The notes: a model not told the origin generated them from the letters alone. DNA of 64,000 nucleotides from Bradyrhizobium arachidis (GCF_024758505.1 NZ_CP077970.1:2170001-2234000), one strand, 5' to 3'. Positions 1 through 9,084 are shown, counted from the first letter of the stretch. Made by a program: numbers and translations.

Positions 1-1
1 T

Positions 2-640
2 ATCGCCGATACGACGCATCGTCTGGACAAGGCCCGCGCTGACCAGAAGGTCTTCGCCGAGGAGTTTCGTCGCACCACTTATCAGGAACTGGTGGAGACG
101 CTGCCGAAGCGCAACAGCGCAGCAGAGGAATTGAAGAAGGCCGAGCTTCGTCGACAGTTGATCGTCCTGCAGGCGCCGGCAGATGCCGTGGTGCTGGATA
201 TCGCAAATCGGACAGTCGGCTCGGTGGTTCGCGAAGCGGAAACGCTGTTTGTCCTGGTGCCGCGAGACGTGCCTCTTCAGGCAGAGGTCAACGTCGAGGG
301 GCGGGATATCGGTCAGGTGGCGCTTGGACAAGCGGTCCGGATCAAGTTCGAAGCGTTTCCCTTCCAGAAGTATGGAACTGCAACGGGAGAAGTCCGCGTC
401 ATCAGTCAGGACACGTTCTCGCCGGATACGAAGGCCGAAGGTGCGCGCCGCGCGCCAGCTCCCTATTACCGCGTACTGGTCGATTTGTCCGACACGCACC
501 TTCGGCTGCCGCCTGAGCGCATTCAACTGATTCCGGGTATGGCGGTGACGGCCGAACTGAAAGTCGGCAAGCGCACCGTGATTTCCTATTTCCTGTACCC
601 CTTGCTTCGCGGTCTGGATGAAAGCATCCGGGAGTACTAG
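2..640 (+). CDS. HlyD-family type I secretion membrane-fusion protein, C-terminal part (cut by window edge)
   Basis: The frame is open from the first bases of the window, so the N-terminus lies outside; a GTG at 92 is only an internal codon. The visible 212 residues show the end of the coiled-coil hairpin, the lipoyl/beta-barrel part (residues APADAVVLDI, then LIPGMAVTAELKVGKR) and the C-terminal SYFLYPLLRGLDES, which is characteristic of HlyD adaptors of RTX-type exporters. In the family, this periplasmic adaptor joins an inner-membrane ABC exporter to a TolC-like pore. Its partner genes should lie upstream of the window. It is a different subtype from the PrtE-like adaptor at 30686. Confidence 0.9.
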   Translation: MADTTHRLDKARADQKVFAEEFRRTTYQELVETLPKRNSAAEELKKAELRRQLIVLQAPADAVVLDIANRTVGSVVREAETLFVLVPRDVPLQAEVNVEGRDIGQVALGQAVRIKFEAFPFQKYGTATGEVRVISQDTFSPDTKAEGARRAPAPYYRVLVDLSDTHLRLPPERIQLIPGMAVTAELKVGKRTVISYFLYPLLRGLDESIREY

Positions 641-1087
641 GCAATTCGGCGTGGATGCCGGTTCAATGAAGATCAGCTCCAATGCCGGTGCCGGATTCAA
701 TGACCTCATCCGAGGTATACCCGCGAAGGGACCGACAGCTTCAAAGTCGCGAACAAATATCGCCAGATTTCGCCGTCCCGAATACCCGTGCCGAGCTAAA
801 GGAGCGGAACTGAGATCATGGCCGATTTAATCTCACGTTATCCGTTCTGCGACAGGTCGCCTCCAGAATCGCCATCCATTTTTCGCCCCGAATAGCTTGT
901 CGTTGCAAAGGGTTGTGCATTTTAAAATTATAATTAGATAATTTCTTGAAAATAACTGATTGCTCGGTATTATATCATAATAATTAAATTCCATGTTATT
1001 CAAAATAGAATAATGCCGATCGCAAGAGTTATCGAGTCAACCAAGCAAATTCAACATCTCACGCGATTTTTGATCTCTGGTGCAGTT
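641..1087. promoter_or_regulatory. Intergenic region with AT-rich island
   Basis: No convincing gene lies in this 447-base gap. Bases about 911-1012 are strongly AT-rich, with repeated TAATTA/TTAAAT words, in contrast to the GC-rich flanks. The island lies directly upstream of the first polysaccharide gene and probably contains its promoter. Such TpA-rich islands recur across the window and are candidate binding sites for H-NS-like or MucR-like proteins (inference). Confidence 0.5.
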
Positions 1088-2152
1088 ATGTCGAACGACA
1101 CAATTGGAATTGGGGTTATCGGATACGGCTATTGGGGACCGAACCTGGTCCGCAATTTCGCTGCTCATCCTTCGGTACGTCTAATTGGTGTAAGCGATCT
1201 TGATTCGGAAAAGCTCGCGACCAGCAAGCGTCTTTATCCAGGAGTGATAACGACGTCCTGTTACGACGAACTGTTGAAGAACCCAGCCGTCGATGCCGTG
1301 GCCATCGCGACACCGGTTCATACACATTATGAATTGGCACTATCCGCACTCAAGGCGGGCAAGCACGTTCTGGTCGAGAAACCGCTTGCACAGAATTCAG
1401 ATCTGGCCCGACGCCTGATCGACGAGGCGGCTCGGCGCGGTCTGATACTGAGCGTGGACCACACTTTCGTCTACACGCCAGCCGTGCGGAAAATCCGCGA
1501 GCTCCTGCTTAAGAAAGAGCTTGGTAATCTCTACTACTACGACAGCACGCGCGCGAGCCTTGGCCTGTTCCAGAGTGATGTCAATGTGATCTGGGACTTA
1601 GCGGTGCACGACATTTCGATCATCCACCACATCTTGGATGAGGAGCCCGTTGCGGTTTCGGCGACAGGATCGTGCCATGTGGTCGGCTCGCCGGAAAACA
1701 TGGCCCATATCACATTGTTCTTCGATAGCGCATGCGTGGCCCATATTAGCGTCAATTGGCTCTCGCCAATCAAGGTCCGCCAGACGTTCATCGGAGGCAG
1801 CAAGAAGATGATCGTCTATGACGATCTTGAACCGACGGAAAAGATCAAGGTGTATGACAAGGGTATCACCGTGGACGGCCCCTCCGACAACGCCCATCAA
1901 TTCCGGATCGGGTATCGGGCTGGCGATATGTGGGCGCCACACGTCGCCCCAAAGGAAGCGCTGCAGATCGAGGTCGAGCACTTCGTCGATTGTGTGCGTA
2001 GCGGCGCGCGCCCGATTTCGAGTGGCATGTCCGGACTGCGGGTGATCGAGGTCCTGGAGGCTGCATCCCGCTCCATCACAGAGCACGGCAAACCGGTCCT
2101 ACTGAAACGGCAGCCGTACAGGAGCCCGGAACGTGCGACGGCGACGGTTTGA
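1088..2152 (+). CDS. Gfo/Idh/MocA-family NAD(P)-dependent sugar (nucleotide) dehydrogenase
   Basis: The N-terminal Rossmann fold has the GVIGYGYWGPNLVRN dinucleotide loop (residues about 6-20) and the family EKP motif (E97-K98-P99), whose Lys is catalytic in the family. The C-terminal alpha/beta substrate domain follows; total length is 354 residues, normal for the family. I chose ATG 1088 because homology begins there; an in-frame ATG at 1013 would add 25 residues unlike the family. Together with the acyltransferase and DegT aminotransferase downstream it resembles the WlbA/WlbB/WlbC or WbpB/WbpD/WbpE set, which makes a 3-acylamido uronic acid from UDP-GlcNAcA. The exact substrate is inferred from context. 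Confidence 0.9.
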   Translation: MSNDTIGIGVIGYGYWGPNLVRNFAAHPSVRLIGVSDLDSEKLATSKRLYPGVITTSCYDELLKNPAVDAVAIATPVHTHYELALSALKAGKHVLVEKPLAQNSDLARRLIDEAARRGLILSVDHTFVYTPAVRKIRELLLKKELGNLYYYDSTRASLGLFQSDVNVIWDLAVHDISIIHHILDEEPVAVSATGSCHVVGSPENMAHITLFFDSACVAHISVNWLSPIKVRQTFIGGSKKMIVYDDLEPTEKIKVYDKGITVDGPSDNAHQFRIGYRAGDMWAPHVAPKEALQIEVEHFVDCVRSGARPISSGMSGLRVIEVLEAASRSITEHGKPVLLKRQPYRSPERATATV

Positions 2153-2200
2153 ATCATTGGCGGGCGACATTCTATCCGCGAAGAGCGCGACGGTCTCGCG

Positions 2201-3673
2201 ATGAATTCGGTACAACGTTCCATCATGTTTTCGGCGGCCGACCGCTATGGCAGCGTTGTGCTAGTCCTCTTTGCCACCGCGATCCTCGCTCGTCTGCTTT
2301 CGCCGGCAGAATTCGGTGTCTATGCAGTCGTCAGTGCCATCACGACGATAATTGGCGCCTCCTTTTTTGAGTTCGGGGGCGGAAATTATCTGATTCAGAA
2401 GCGCGAATTGTCCACCGCGGACATTCGCTCCGCTTTCACCATCACGCTCGGGATCTCAGTAGCGATTGCGCTTCTGCTGTTCGCACTTGCGGGCGCGCTC
2501 TCGGAGCTCTTCGCCCAGGACAGTCTCAAAAGGGGCATCGAGGTGTCAGCACTGAATTTTGTTCTAGTACCGTTTCACGGGACAATATCTGCGCTGCTGC
2601 GCCGCGACATGAAGTTCGGCACGCTGGCCGTGTGCAACCTGGCGACCGTAGCGGCGACTGCCCTCGCATCGATCGTGCTTGCGATGGCGGGATTCAGCTA
2701 CATGGCTCCGATCTGGGGCGGTTTGGCAGGGGGCACTGTATTCACCGTGATGCTGCTAGCCTGTCATCGTGACTGGAGCGCCCTGCGTCCCTCGCTGCTC
2801 GAACATCGCGAGGTTGTCAACTTTGGTCTTTATTCCAGCGCGGTCAGCGTGATCAATCTCTTCTACAATCTTGCGCCGCAGCTGTTCCTCGCCAAAATCC
2901 TGGATTTTGGATCTGTCGGTCTGTTCACCCGGGCTACCAATCTGACACAGATGTTCGACAGGCTCGTCGCGCAGGTTCTAAATCCTGTCATTATGCCGGC
3001 GATTGTCGCACAACGCAGGGCAGGGGCGGATCTGAAAGCCGTCTATCTCGACGCCATTCAGCTCCTTTCGGCTGTGCAGTGGCCGTTCTTGATTTTTGTC
3101 GCGATCATGGCTCGGCCGATTGTTCTGGTCTGGCTCGGGCAGACGTGGCTGGAAGTAGTTCCCTTGGTGCGCATTCTCTGCATTGCAAATCTCGCGCTAT
3201 TCGCGGCTTGCCTGACCTACCCCGTGTTCCTCGCGGTTGGAAGCGTGCGCGACGCGCTGGTGTCTTCGCTTATCTCGCTACCACCCTCGCTTCTGGTCAT
3301 TCTGTGCGCGTCGTTTTTCGGCGTAGAGGCTGTCGCGGCCGCGGCCCTCGTGACGCTCCCGTTCCAGACAGCCGTGGTGATATATTTCCTCAGGCGGCAT
3401 CTGGCCTTCAGTACAGGAGAGTTTTTCCGTGCCTCGGTGAAGAGCGGCCTGGTGACGTTCGCTATGGCCCCCGGTGTGCTGGCTTGCGCCGCGTTGATCG
3501 AAGCGGGCATGCTCACGTCCCTGACCGGCCTTATACTGTCGTTCCCCATTGCCGGGCTCGGCTGGTGGTGCGGATTGATAATGACCGGCCATCCGCTGCT
3601 GGATCAGCTTCGCCATGCTGCAGGCGGGCTCCTCCGGAGTGCGCCGTGGCTGCGTCGGTCACGTCCGGCATAA
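2201..3673 (+). CDS. Wzx-like polysaccharide flippase (polysaccharide biosynthesis/MATE-like membrane protein)
   Basis: A 490-residue, highly hydrophobic protein with about 12-14 predicted membrane helices along its whole length. It begins with the amphipathic segment typical of the polysaccharide-transport family (SAADRYGSVVLVLFATAILARLL), and a FGVYAVVSAITTIIGA helix follows. Family members flip undecaprenyl-linked repeat units across the inner membrane. It lies 48 bases after the Gfo/Idh gene and 15 bases before the acyltransferase, so it is probably in the same operon. A Wzy-like polymerase occurs at 17755, completing a Wzx/Wzy-type pathway. Substrate specificity cannot be read from the sequence. 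Confidence 0.9.
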   Translation: MNSVQRSIMFSAADRYGSVVLVLFATAILARLLSPAEFGVYAVVSAITTIIGASFFEFGGGNYLIQKRELSTADIRSAFTITLGISVAIALLLFALAGALSELFAQDSLKRGIEVSALNFVLVPFHGTISALLRRDMKFGTLAVCNLATVAATALASIVLAMAGFSYMAPIWGGLAGGTVFTVMLLACHRDWSALRPSLLEHREVVNFGLYSSAVSVINLFYNLAPQLFLAKILDFGSVGLFTRATNLTQMFDRLVAQVLNPVIMPAIVAQRRAGADLKAVYLDAIQLLSAVQWPFLIFVAIMARPIVLVWLGQTWLEVVPLVRILCIANLALFAACLTYPVFLAVGSVRDALVSSLISLPPSLLVILCASFFGVEAVAAAALVTLPFQTAVVIYFLRRHLAFSTGEFFRASVKSGLVTFAMAPGVLACAALIEAGMLTSLTGLILSFPIAGLGWWCGLIMTGHPLLDQLRHAAGGLLRSAPWLRRSRPA

Positions 3674-3688
3674 TCTCGGAGAGCAACC

Positions 3689-4216
3689 ATGCCTATAACG
3701 AAGGATGTAAAACTCGGCCGTGACGTCAGGATATTTCATCCCGATCTGGTCAACCTGTATGGTTGCGCCGTCGGCGACGAGAGCAGGATTGGAACCTTCG
3801 TCGAGATCCAGGCGGGGGCAAAGATAGGTGCGCGTTGCAAGATATCGTCGCACACCTTCATCTGCGAGGGCGTCACGATCGAGGACGAGGTTTTCGTCGG
3901 TCACGGCGTGATGTTCACGAACGATAAATATCCGAAGGCAACAACCGCGGATGGTCGTCCTCAGCTGGCTTCGGACTGGACACTTCAGCGCACTCACGTC
4001 GGTAGGAGAGCTTCCATCGGCTCGAACGCGACTATTCTATGCGGTGTGACGATCGGAGAGGGGGCCTCCGTAGGCGCGGGAGCGGTGGTGACAAAGGACA
4101 TTCCGCCCGGCGCCATCGTCGCCGGAGTGCCCGCTCGGGTTCTGTCGGCAGCTCAAGACACGGTCCTGAGCGCTCGCGGCTCAGCAGAGGTGCTTCAGAA
4201 AGACTATTACCGTTAA
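3689..4216 (+). CDS. Left-handed beta-helix (hexapeptide-repeat) acyltransferase, WbpD/WlbB-like
   Basis: This 175-residue protein is made almost entirely of [LIV]GxxxxI-type hexapeptide repeats (for example VGDESRIGTFVEIQAG, IGARCKISSHT, VGRRASIGSNATI, IGEGASVGAGAVVT). The conserved FVGHGVMFTND segment carries the likely catalytic His (H72). Length and pattern match acetyl-CoA-dependent N-acyltransferases that modify an amino group on a nucleotide sugar. A neighbouring aminotransferase and dehydrogenase would supply the 3-amino sugar. ATG 3689 follows a GGAG-like ribosome site, and the gap after the flippase stop is short. Confidence 0.9.
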   Translation: MPITKDVKLGRDVRIFHPDLVNLYGCAVGDESRIGTFVEIQAGAKIGARCKISSHTFICEGVTIEDEVFVGHGVMFTNDKYPKATTADGRPQLASDWTLQRTHVGRRASIGSNATILCGVTIGEGASVGAGAVVTKDIPPGAIVAGVPARVLSAAQDTVLSARGSAEVLQKDYYR

Positions 4217-4308
4217 TATATATCCGGTCTAAATTTAATGCTTGATTAAATTTAATATTGATATTTAAATGATCGATATAATATCGGTCAAATCAAGGGC
4301 TTTGAATC
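4217..4308. promoter_or_regulatory. AT-rich intergenic island before the aminotransferase module
   Basis: Ninety-two bases that are almost pure A/T, with repeated TTTAAT/TTAAAT words, between the acyltransferase stop and the TTG start of the aminotransferase. A similar AT-rich stretch (about 7690-7795) precedes the relic copy of the same start at 7820. This is consistent with the island having been duplicated together with the module. A promoter or silencer role is inference. Confidence 0.45.
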
Positions 4309-5487
4309 TTGATACCCTTCCTGGACCTGAAAGCACAATATAGCCAGATCAAGCCGGAAATCGACGCCGCGGTGGCGAGGGTTGTCAGTAGCGGACACTT
4401 TGTGCTCGGACCCGAGGTCACGGCCTTCGAGGAACGCTTTGCGGATTATTGCGGGACCGCCCATTGCCGCGCGGTGAACAGTGGCACTTCGGCGCTTCAC
4501 CTTGCCTTGCTGGCGGCGGGCATCGGACCCGGTGACGAAGTCATCACGGTATCCATGACGTTCGTCGCAACGACCGCGGCCATTCTCTACAGCGGCGCCA
4601 GGCCGGTATTTGTCGACGTTGACCCGGTAACATGGACGATGGATCCCGGCTTGATCGAAGCGGCGATAACACCGCGAACCAAGGCGATTCTGCCAGTTCA
4701 CCTCCACGGACTGATGGCCGACATGGATACGATAATGGCCATCGCGCGTCGTCACGGGCTGGTCGTCATCGAGGATGCCGCGCAGGCGCACGGTGCGGAA
4801 TATCGCGGACGTCGCGCAGGCTCGATCGGCGATCTGGGATGCTTCAGCTTTTACCCCGGCAAGAACCTTGGAGCGTTTGGCGAGGGTGGGGCGGTCGTCA
4901 CCGACCGGCCTGAATTCGCGCGCCGCGTGTCACTGCTGCGGGATTGGGGGCAGGAGGCGAAATACGACCACGTCATCCCCGGATACAACTATCGCATGGA
5001 CGAAATCCAGAGCGCGGTACTGAACGTCAAACTGGACTACATTGAGCGCTGGACGGAAGCGCGTCGGTCGCTGGCTGAGCGATACAATGCACTGCTGTCT
5101 GATCTCCCATTCGCACGTCCCCAGCCGCCCCGGTACGCCCGCCACGTGTATCACGTCTATGCGGTCAGATTGGAGCGGCGCGACGACGCGCTGACGCTGT
5201 TGCGTGATGCCGGAATTGGCGCCGGGATTCACTATCCCGTTCCAGTGCATCTGCAAAGGGCGTATGCAGAACTCGGCTATCGCGCCGGTGATCTCCCCGT
5301 CACTGAGATGCTTGCGAACGATTTCCTCTCTCTTCCCATTTATCCCGAGCTGCCGCCGGAACGGGCGGCCGAGGTTGTCGGAACATTGAGGAGTGCGGCG
5401 TCACTGCAGCCTAGCGCAGCCATCAGCACCCGGATGGAGCATCCACAAAGCGACATGGCATGTTCCCAAAACAGGAGAGCGTCTTGA
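4309..5487 (+). CDS. DegT/DnrJ/EryC1/StrS-family PLP aminotransferase (WbpE/WlbC-like)
   Basis: Starts at a TTG codon giving the canonical family opening IPFLDLKAQYSQIKPEI. Other family marks are NSGTSALHLAL (phosphate-binding region), the VIEDAAQAHGA segment (cofactor-contacting Asp) and FSFYPGKNLGAFGEGG, in which K185 should form the PLP Schiff base. At 392 residues it is full length, with a short extra tail (from about ISTRMEHPQ). In the family it transaminates a keto nucleotide sugar, here probably the product of a Gfo/Idh dehydrogenase. Its stop (5485-5487) overlaps the TTG start of the epimerase gene, indicating translational coupling. A decayed copy of its 5' end lies at 7820-7890. Confidence 0.93.
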   Translation: MIPFLDLKAQYSQIKPEIDAAVARVVSSGHFVLGPEVTAFEERFADYCGTAHCRAVNSGTSALHLALLAAGIGPGDEVITVSMTFVATTAAILYSGARPVFVDVDPVTWTMDPGLIEAAITPRTKAILPVHLHGLMADMDTIMAIARRHGLVVIEDAAQAHGAEYRGRRAGSIGDLGCFSFYPGKNLGAFGEGGAVVTDRPEFARRVSLLRDWGQEAKYDHVIPGYNYRMDEIQSAVLNVKLDYIERWTEARRSLAERYNALLSDLPFARPQPPRYARHVYHVYAVRLERRDDALTLLRDAGIGAGIHYPVPVHLQRAYAELGYRAGDLPVTEMLANDFLSLPIYPELPPERAAEVVGTLRSAASLQPSAAISTRMEHPQSDMACSQNRRAS

Positions 5488-6485
5488 TTGATATCAAGGG
5501 TAAACGCGTTCTGGTCACCGGCGGGGCGGGATTCATCGGCTCCCACATCGTTGATCTGCTCTGCGACGAGGGCTGCATCGAGATTGTTGCCCTCGACAAC
5601 ATGATCAGAGGCCGGCCGGAAAATCTCCGGCGCGCGCTCGGGCGTGGGCCGGTAAGGCTGGTTCACGGCGACATTCGCGATCGCAAGCTGATGGAAGCGT
5701 TGGTCAAGGCTGCCGACATCGTCTTTCACCAGGCCGCGCTCCGCATTACTCATTGTGCGGCCGAACCGCGCCTGGCCAAGGAGGTCATGGTGGATGCCAC
5801 CTACGACCTGCTGGAGCTGTGTATCAAGCACGATATTGAGAAGGTCATCGCGGCGTCTTCGGCATCCGTCTATGGCCTGGCCGAGGAGTTTCCGACGACA
5901 GAGCGGCAGAATGCCTACAACAACCGAACTCTCTACGGAGTCGCCAAGGCGTTTAACGAAGGGCTCCTGCGGGCATTCAACGATGCATGCGGCCTCGACT
6001 ATGTCGCATTCCGGTATTTCAACGTCTATGGCAGCCGGATGGACATCCACGGACGGTACACCGAGGTCTTGATCCGCTGGATGGAGCGGCTGGAAGCCGG
6101 ATTGCCTCCCGTTATCTTTGGTGACGGCCGTCAGACCATGGATTTCGTCCACGTCCGCGACGTTGCGCGTGCCAACATCCTTGCGGCCAGGGCAAAGGTT
6201 ACCGATGAGGTCTTTAACGTTGGGAGCGGCACTGAAACCAGCCTGACCGAGCTCGCTACGGTGCTCGCGTCGGTGATGGGACACCGCGGCCTGACACCGG
6301 AATTCGCGCCGGAGCGCTCGGTCAATCCGGTACCACGACGGCTGGCATCGACGGGCAAGGCAGAGCGTTTGCTGGGCTTCCGCACCACTGTTTCGCTGGA
6401 GCAGGGGCTCGCCGATCTCGTGAAATGGTGGCGATCCGAGCGCGAGCTCGCTGCGGACCATCAGCGGCAGGCGGCGGCTTCGTGA
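5484..6485 (+). CDS. NAD-dependent epimerase/dehydratase (extended SDR)
   Basis: Extended short-chain dehydrogenase of 333 residues. It has the N-terminal VLVTGGAGFIGSHIVD nucleotide-binding loop, the catalytic YxxxK pair (Y151, K155, in LYGVAKAFN), an ASSASVYG Ser region and a C-terminal sugar-nucleotide domain (FNVYGSRMDIHGRYTEV). TTG 5484 is preferred: a GGAG lies 6 bases upstream and it overlaps the upstream stop. An ATG at 5460 would add 8 residues but lacks a ribosome site. Likely role is 4-epimerisation or dehydration of a nucleotide sugar. Its stop overlaps a GTG that opens a truncated aminotransferase copy (6482-6603). A relic of its 3' end occurs at 7891-7938. Confidence 0.92.
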   Translation: MIDIKGKRVLVTGGAGFIGSHIVDLLCDEGCIEIVALDNMIRGRPENLRRALGRGPVRLVHGDIRDRKLMEALVKAADIVFHQAALRITHCAAEPRLAKEVMVDATYDLLELCIKHDIEKVIAASSASVYGLAEEFPTTERQNAYNNRTLYGVAKAFNEGLLRAFNDACGLDYVAFRYFNVYGSRMDIHGRYTEVLIRWMERLEAGLPPVIFGDGRQTMDFVHVRDVARANILAARAKVTDEVFNVGSGTETSLTELATVLASVMGHRGLTPEFAPERSVNPVPRRLASTGKAERLLGFRTTVSLEQGLADLVKWWRSERELAADHQRQAAAS

Positions 6486-6603
6486 TTCCGATCGCCATGT
6501 CGCTCCTTGCAGATCAAGAGACCGAAGCGGCGTGCCCAGCCGTCGTTTCCGGTCGGGTGTCTCAGGAGGCAGAGGCGGAACGCGCGGCCGTGCCATCCGG
6601 CTA
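6482..6603 (+). pseudogene. Truncated, decayed 5' end of a DegT aminotransferase (relic copy of the gene at 7939)
   Basis: The frame opening at GTG 6482, which overlaps the epimerase stop as GTGA, reads VIPIAMSLLADQETEAA, continues with VVSGRVSQ, and stops at TAG 6601-6603. The intact aminotransferase at 7939 begins VIPIALPLLAEEEADAA and continues VLSGWVSQ. The first 15 bases of the two copies are identical. About 40 codons survive; the rest of the gene is gone. This shows that an aminotransferase once followed the epimerase here. Confidence 0.8.
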
Positions 6604-6774
6604 GGTTTCGCGGGGTCCGTAGATGGCAGCCTTAGCACGGGTTCGCCGGTGGAATCGGCGGTCGATATCTGCGCCGCACCCGCGCAAGGTCATCATCCTG
6701 TGAGCTGAAGCACCGCGATGAGACTGATCGAACCCAGAGATACGCAAATCTGATCGAGTCCGACCGGGCCAGCC

Positions 6775-7632
6775 ATGATTTCGATCGTCGTCCCAGCCCA
6801 CAACGAGAGTTCCGTGATTGCACGGACGTTGAGCCAATGGGTCGGTACCCCAGCTTCGGACGAGATCCGCGTAGTCGTCGTTTGTAACGGGTGCACAGAC
6901 GACACTGCGAACGTCGCCCGGCGTTTCGGCCCAACCGTCAATGTTGTGGAATCGGACATCGCAAGGAAGACCCACGCTCTGAACCTTGGTGATCAGATCG
7001 CGGACGTGTTTCCGCGGATCTATGCTGACGCCGATATTGTCATTACGGTTGATGCCATTCTGGCTTTGGCACGACGCCTTGATCGAGGTGACGTTTTGGC
7101 GGTGGCGCCTACGGCCGACATCAATCTGGCGGGCTGTTCCTGGCTCGTCCGCAAATACTTCGGAGTGCGGTCGCGGCTGCCGTCTTCGCGCGAGGGCATC
7201 GGCGGTTCCGGCGTCTACGCCGTATCCGAGGCGGGACGCATGCGGTTCGGCCAATTTCCAGACATCACCGCTGATGACACCTATGTTCGACTTCAGTTCA
7301 GAGCAGAAGAGCGGGAGACACTGTCCTGCGTGAGGTCCACGGTATTCGCCCCGCGCACTCTGCTGCAGCTTATCGCCGTCAGAACTCGCGCCTATAGGGG
7401 AACATTCGAACTCGCCCGGCGCTTTCCCGAGCTGCTCGTCAACAAAGGAGCGGCAAATAACCGGGCGCTCATCGCGCTATTCAAAGAACCTCGCCTATGG
7501 CCAGGGTTGTTGATCTATTGCGGGGTAAACATTGTCGCTCGTTACAATGCAACCAGAGGTTACAGACGTGGAGCGGATCTCTGGCAACGCGACGAGACGT
7601 CTCGTGCAGCGCTATCAGATTCAACCAAATGA
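6775..7632 (+). CDS. Family 2 (GT-A fold) glycosyltransferase
   Basis: Begins with the GT2 signature ISIVVPAHNESSVIARTL, followed by VVVCNGCTDDTANVA. The acidic metal/nucleotide-binding motif is IYADADIVI, and a GGSGVYAV segment resembles the acceptor-side region of the family. Length is 285 residues, and a C-terminal hydrophobic stretch (GLLIYCGVNIVARY) may touch the membrane. The family transfers a sugar from an NDP donor to a lipid-linked acceptor on the cytoplasmic face. The gene lies between the two halves of the duplicated aminotransferase module, so it may have arrived or survived during that rearrangement. Donor and acceptor are unknown. Confidence 0.85.
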   Translation: MISIVVPAHNESSVIARTLSQWVGTPASDEIRVVVVCNGCTDDTANVARRFGPTVNVVESDIARKTHALNLGDQIADVFPRIYADADIVITVDAILALARRLDRGDVLAVAPTADINLAGCSWLVRKYFGVRSRLPSSREGIGGSGVYAVSEAGRMRFGQFPDITADDTYVRLQFRAEERETLSCVRSTVFAPRTLLQLIAVRTRAYRGTFELARRFPELLVNKGAANNRALIALFKEPRLWPGLLIYCGVNIVARYNATRGYRRGADLWQRDETSRAALSDSTK

Positions 7633-7819
7633 GAGACCGTAGCTCCGTTTGAGGGCGTCAAGGGTAGGAAATCGGACGCTACATCGGCACGTAGATAACT
7701 TGATCTTAAATGCCCCGTCAGTTAATTTAACTAAAATACCAAACATAAATGCGATTGATTTGAGATTTATATAAAATAAATCGCGATGTCGGATTGCGGT
7801 GCGAGATAGGAATAAGTCC

Positions 7820-7938
7820 TTGATGCCCTTGTCAAGTTTGAAAGCTCAGGATCGCCGGGTCAAATCCGAGATCAATGCAGCGCTAGGTTTGAGCGCGAAT
7901 TGGTCTCGGCGGCTCGCCAGCAAGGGGGCGATAGCTCC
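7820..7938 (+). pseudogene. Fused relics: 5' end of DegT-1 (4309 type) joined to 3' end of the epimerase
   Basis: Bases 7820-7890 match the start of the aminotransferase at 4309: ATG 7823 reads MPLSSLKAQDRRVKSEINA against MIPFLDLKAQYSQIKPEIDA. Bases 7891-7938 match the last codons of the epimerase: ERELVSAARQQ against ERELAADHQRQ, both ending directly before the GTGATTCCGATCGC of an aminotransferase start. The middle of both genes is missing, so a deletion fused them. The result leaves an intact second aminotransferase starting at GTG 7939. Confidence 0.75.
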
Positions 7939-9084
7939 GTGATTCCGATCGCATTACCGCTGCTTGCCGAGGAGGAGGCCGACGCAGCGCGCGCAGCGGT
8001 ACTCTCCGGCTGGGTCTCGCAGGGCCCACAGGTGGCCGCCTTCGAGCGCGACTTTGCGGCCCTGGTCGGTGCGCCTCATGCCTGTGCCGTTTCCAACTGC
8101 ACAACCGCCCTGCATTTGGCGCTCGCCGCCCTGGAGATCGGACCCGGGGACGAGGTTATCACGGCCAGCCACTCGTTCATCGCCACGGCCAATTGCATCC
8201 GGTATTGCGGCGCGACGCCGGTCTTTGTCGACATCGATCCCGGCACCTACAATATCGATCCCAACCGGGTTGCCGAAGCGATCACTCCGCGCACCCGCGC
8301 GGTGATTGCCGTCCACCAGATGGGCATGCCCTGCGATCTGGCAGCCCTTGCCACGCTGGCCGATCGCAATGGCATCGTCTTGATCGAAGATGCGGCCTGC
8401 GCCGCCGGCAGCCAGATCCGGGTGGACGGCGACTGGGAGCGCATCGGCAAGCCGCGCGGGCAGATCGCCTGCTTCTCCTTTCATCCTCGCAAGGTGATCA
8501 CGACCGGCGAGGGCGGGATGCTCACCACCGCTGATGCCAAGCTCGACCACAAGTTCAGGCTGTTGCGCCAGCACGGCATGAGCGTTCCGGACATCGTGCG
8601 GCACGGTTCACCGCAGGTGATCTTCGAGGACTATCTGGTGGTCGGCTACAACTACCGGATGACCGATATACAGGCCGCGGTCGGACGCAAGCAGCTCGAG
8701 CGGCTGCCTGAACTGGTGTCTCGGCGCCGCGTGATCGCGGCGCGCTATGGAGAACTGCTCGGCAACTTTGAAGGCCTGAGACTGCCGGGCGAGCCCGATT
8801 GGGCGCGGTCCAACTGGCAGAGCTATTGCGTGAGGCTGCCGGACTGCGTCGACCAACGCACCGTCATGCAAAGCCTGCTCGATCAGGGCATCGCGACCCG
8901 ACGCGGCATCATGTGCTCGCACCGGGAAGCGCCGTACGCCAACGACAAGCAGCGCCACGATCTGCGGCAGTCCGAGCTCGCGCAGGACAATTCGATTCTG
9001 CTGCCAATCTACGCGCAGATGAGCAAGGAAGATCAGGAGCGGGTCGCCTGTGCGTTACGGAGAGAGCTCCAAGCTTATGCGTAG
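7939..9084 (+). CDS. DegT/DnrJ/EryC1/StrS-family PLP aminotransferase (perosamine-synthase-like N-terminus)
   Basis: A 381-residue sugar aminotransferase with SGWVSQGPQVAAFE, SNCTTALHLALA and IEDAACAAGS. FSFHPRKVITTGEGG carries the Schiff-base lysine (K185). The SGWVSQGP opening resembles GDP-perosamine-type and related 4-amino-sugar synthases; the exact product is not determinable. GTG 7939 is preferred because the paralogous relic at 6482 starts at the same codon. An in-frame TTG at 7900 would translate epimerase-relic sequence. With a formyltransferase at 40380 in the window, a 4-amino or 4-formamido sugar is plausible (inference). Confidence 0.92.
   Translation: MIPIALPLLAEEEADAARAAVLSGWVSQGPQVAAFERDFAALVGAPHACAVSNCTTALHLALAALEIGPGDEVITASHSFIATANCIRYCGATPVFVDIDPGTYNIDPNRVAEAITPRTRAVIAVHQMGMPCDLAALATLADRNGIVLIEDAACAAGSQIRVDGDWERIGKPRGQIACFSFHPRKVITTGEGGMLTTADAKLDHKFRLLRQHGMSVPDIVRHGSPQVIFEDYLVVGYNYRMTDIQAAVGRKQLERLPELVSRRRVIAARYGELLGNFEGLRLPGEPDWARSNWQSYCVRLPDCVDQRTVMQSLLDQGIATRRGIMCSHREAPYANDKQRHDLRQSELAQDNSILLPIYAQMSKEDQERVACALRRELQAYA

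Noticed and set aside
5340..6638. 432-codon reverse-strand frame opposite the epimerase
   Set aside because: Antisense shadow of a well-supported SDR gene; the translation has no domain and spans two genes.
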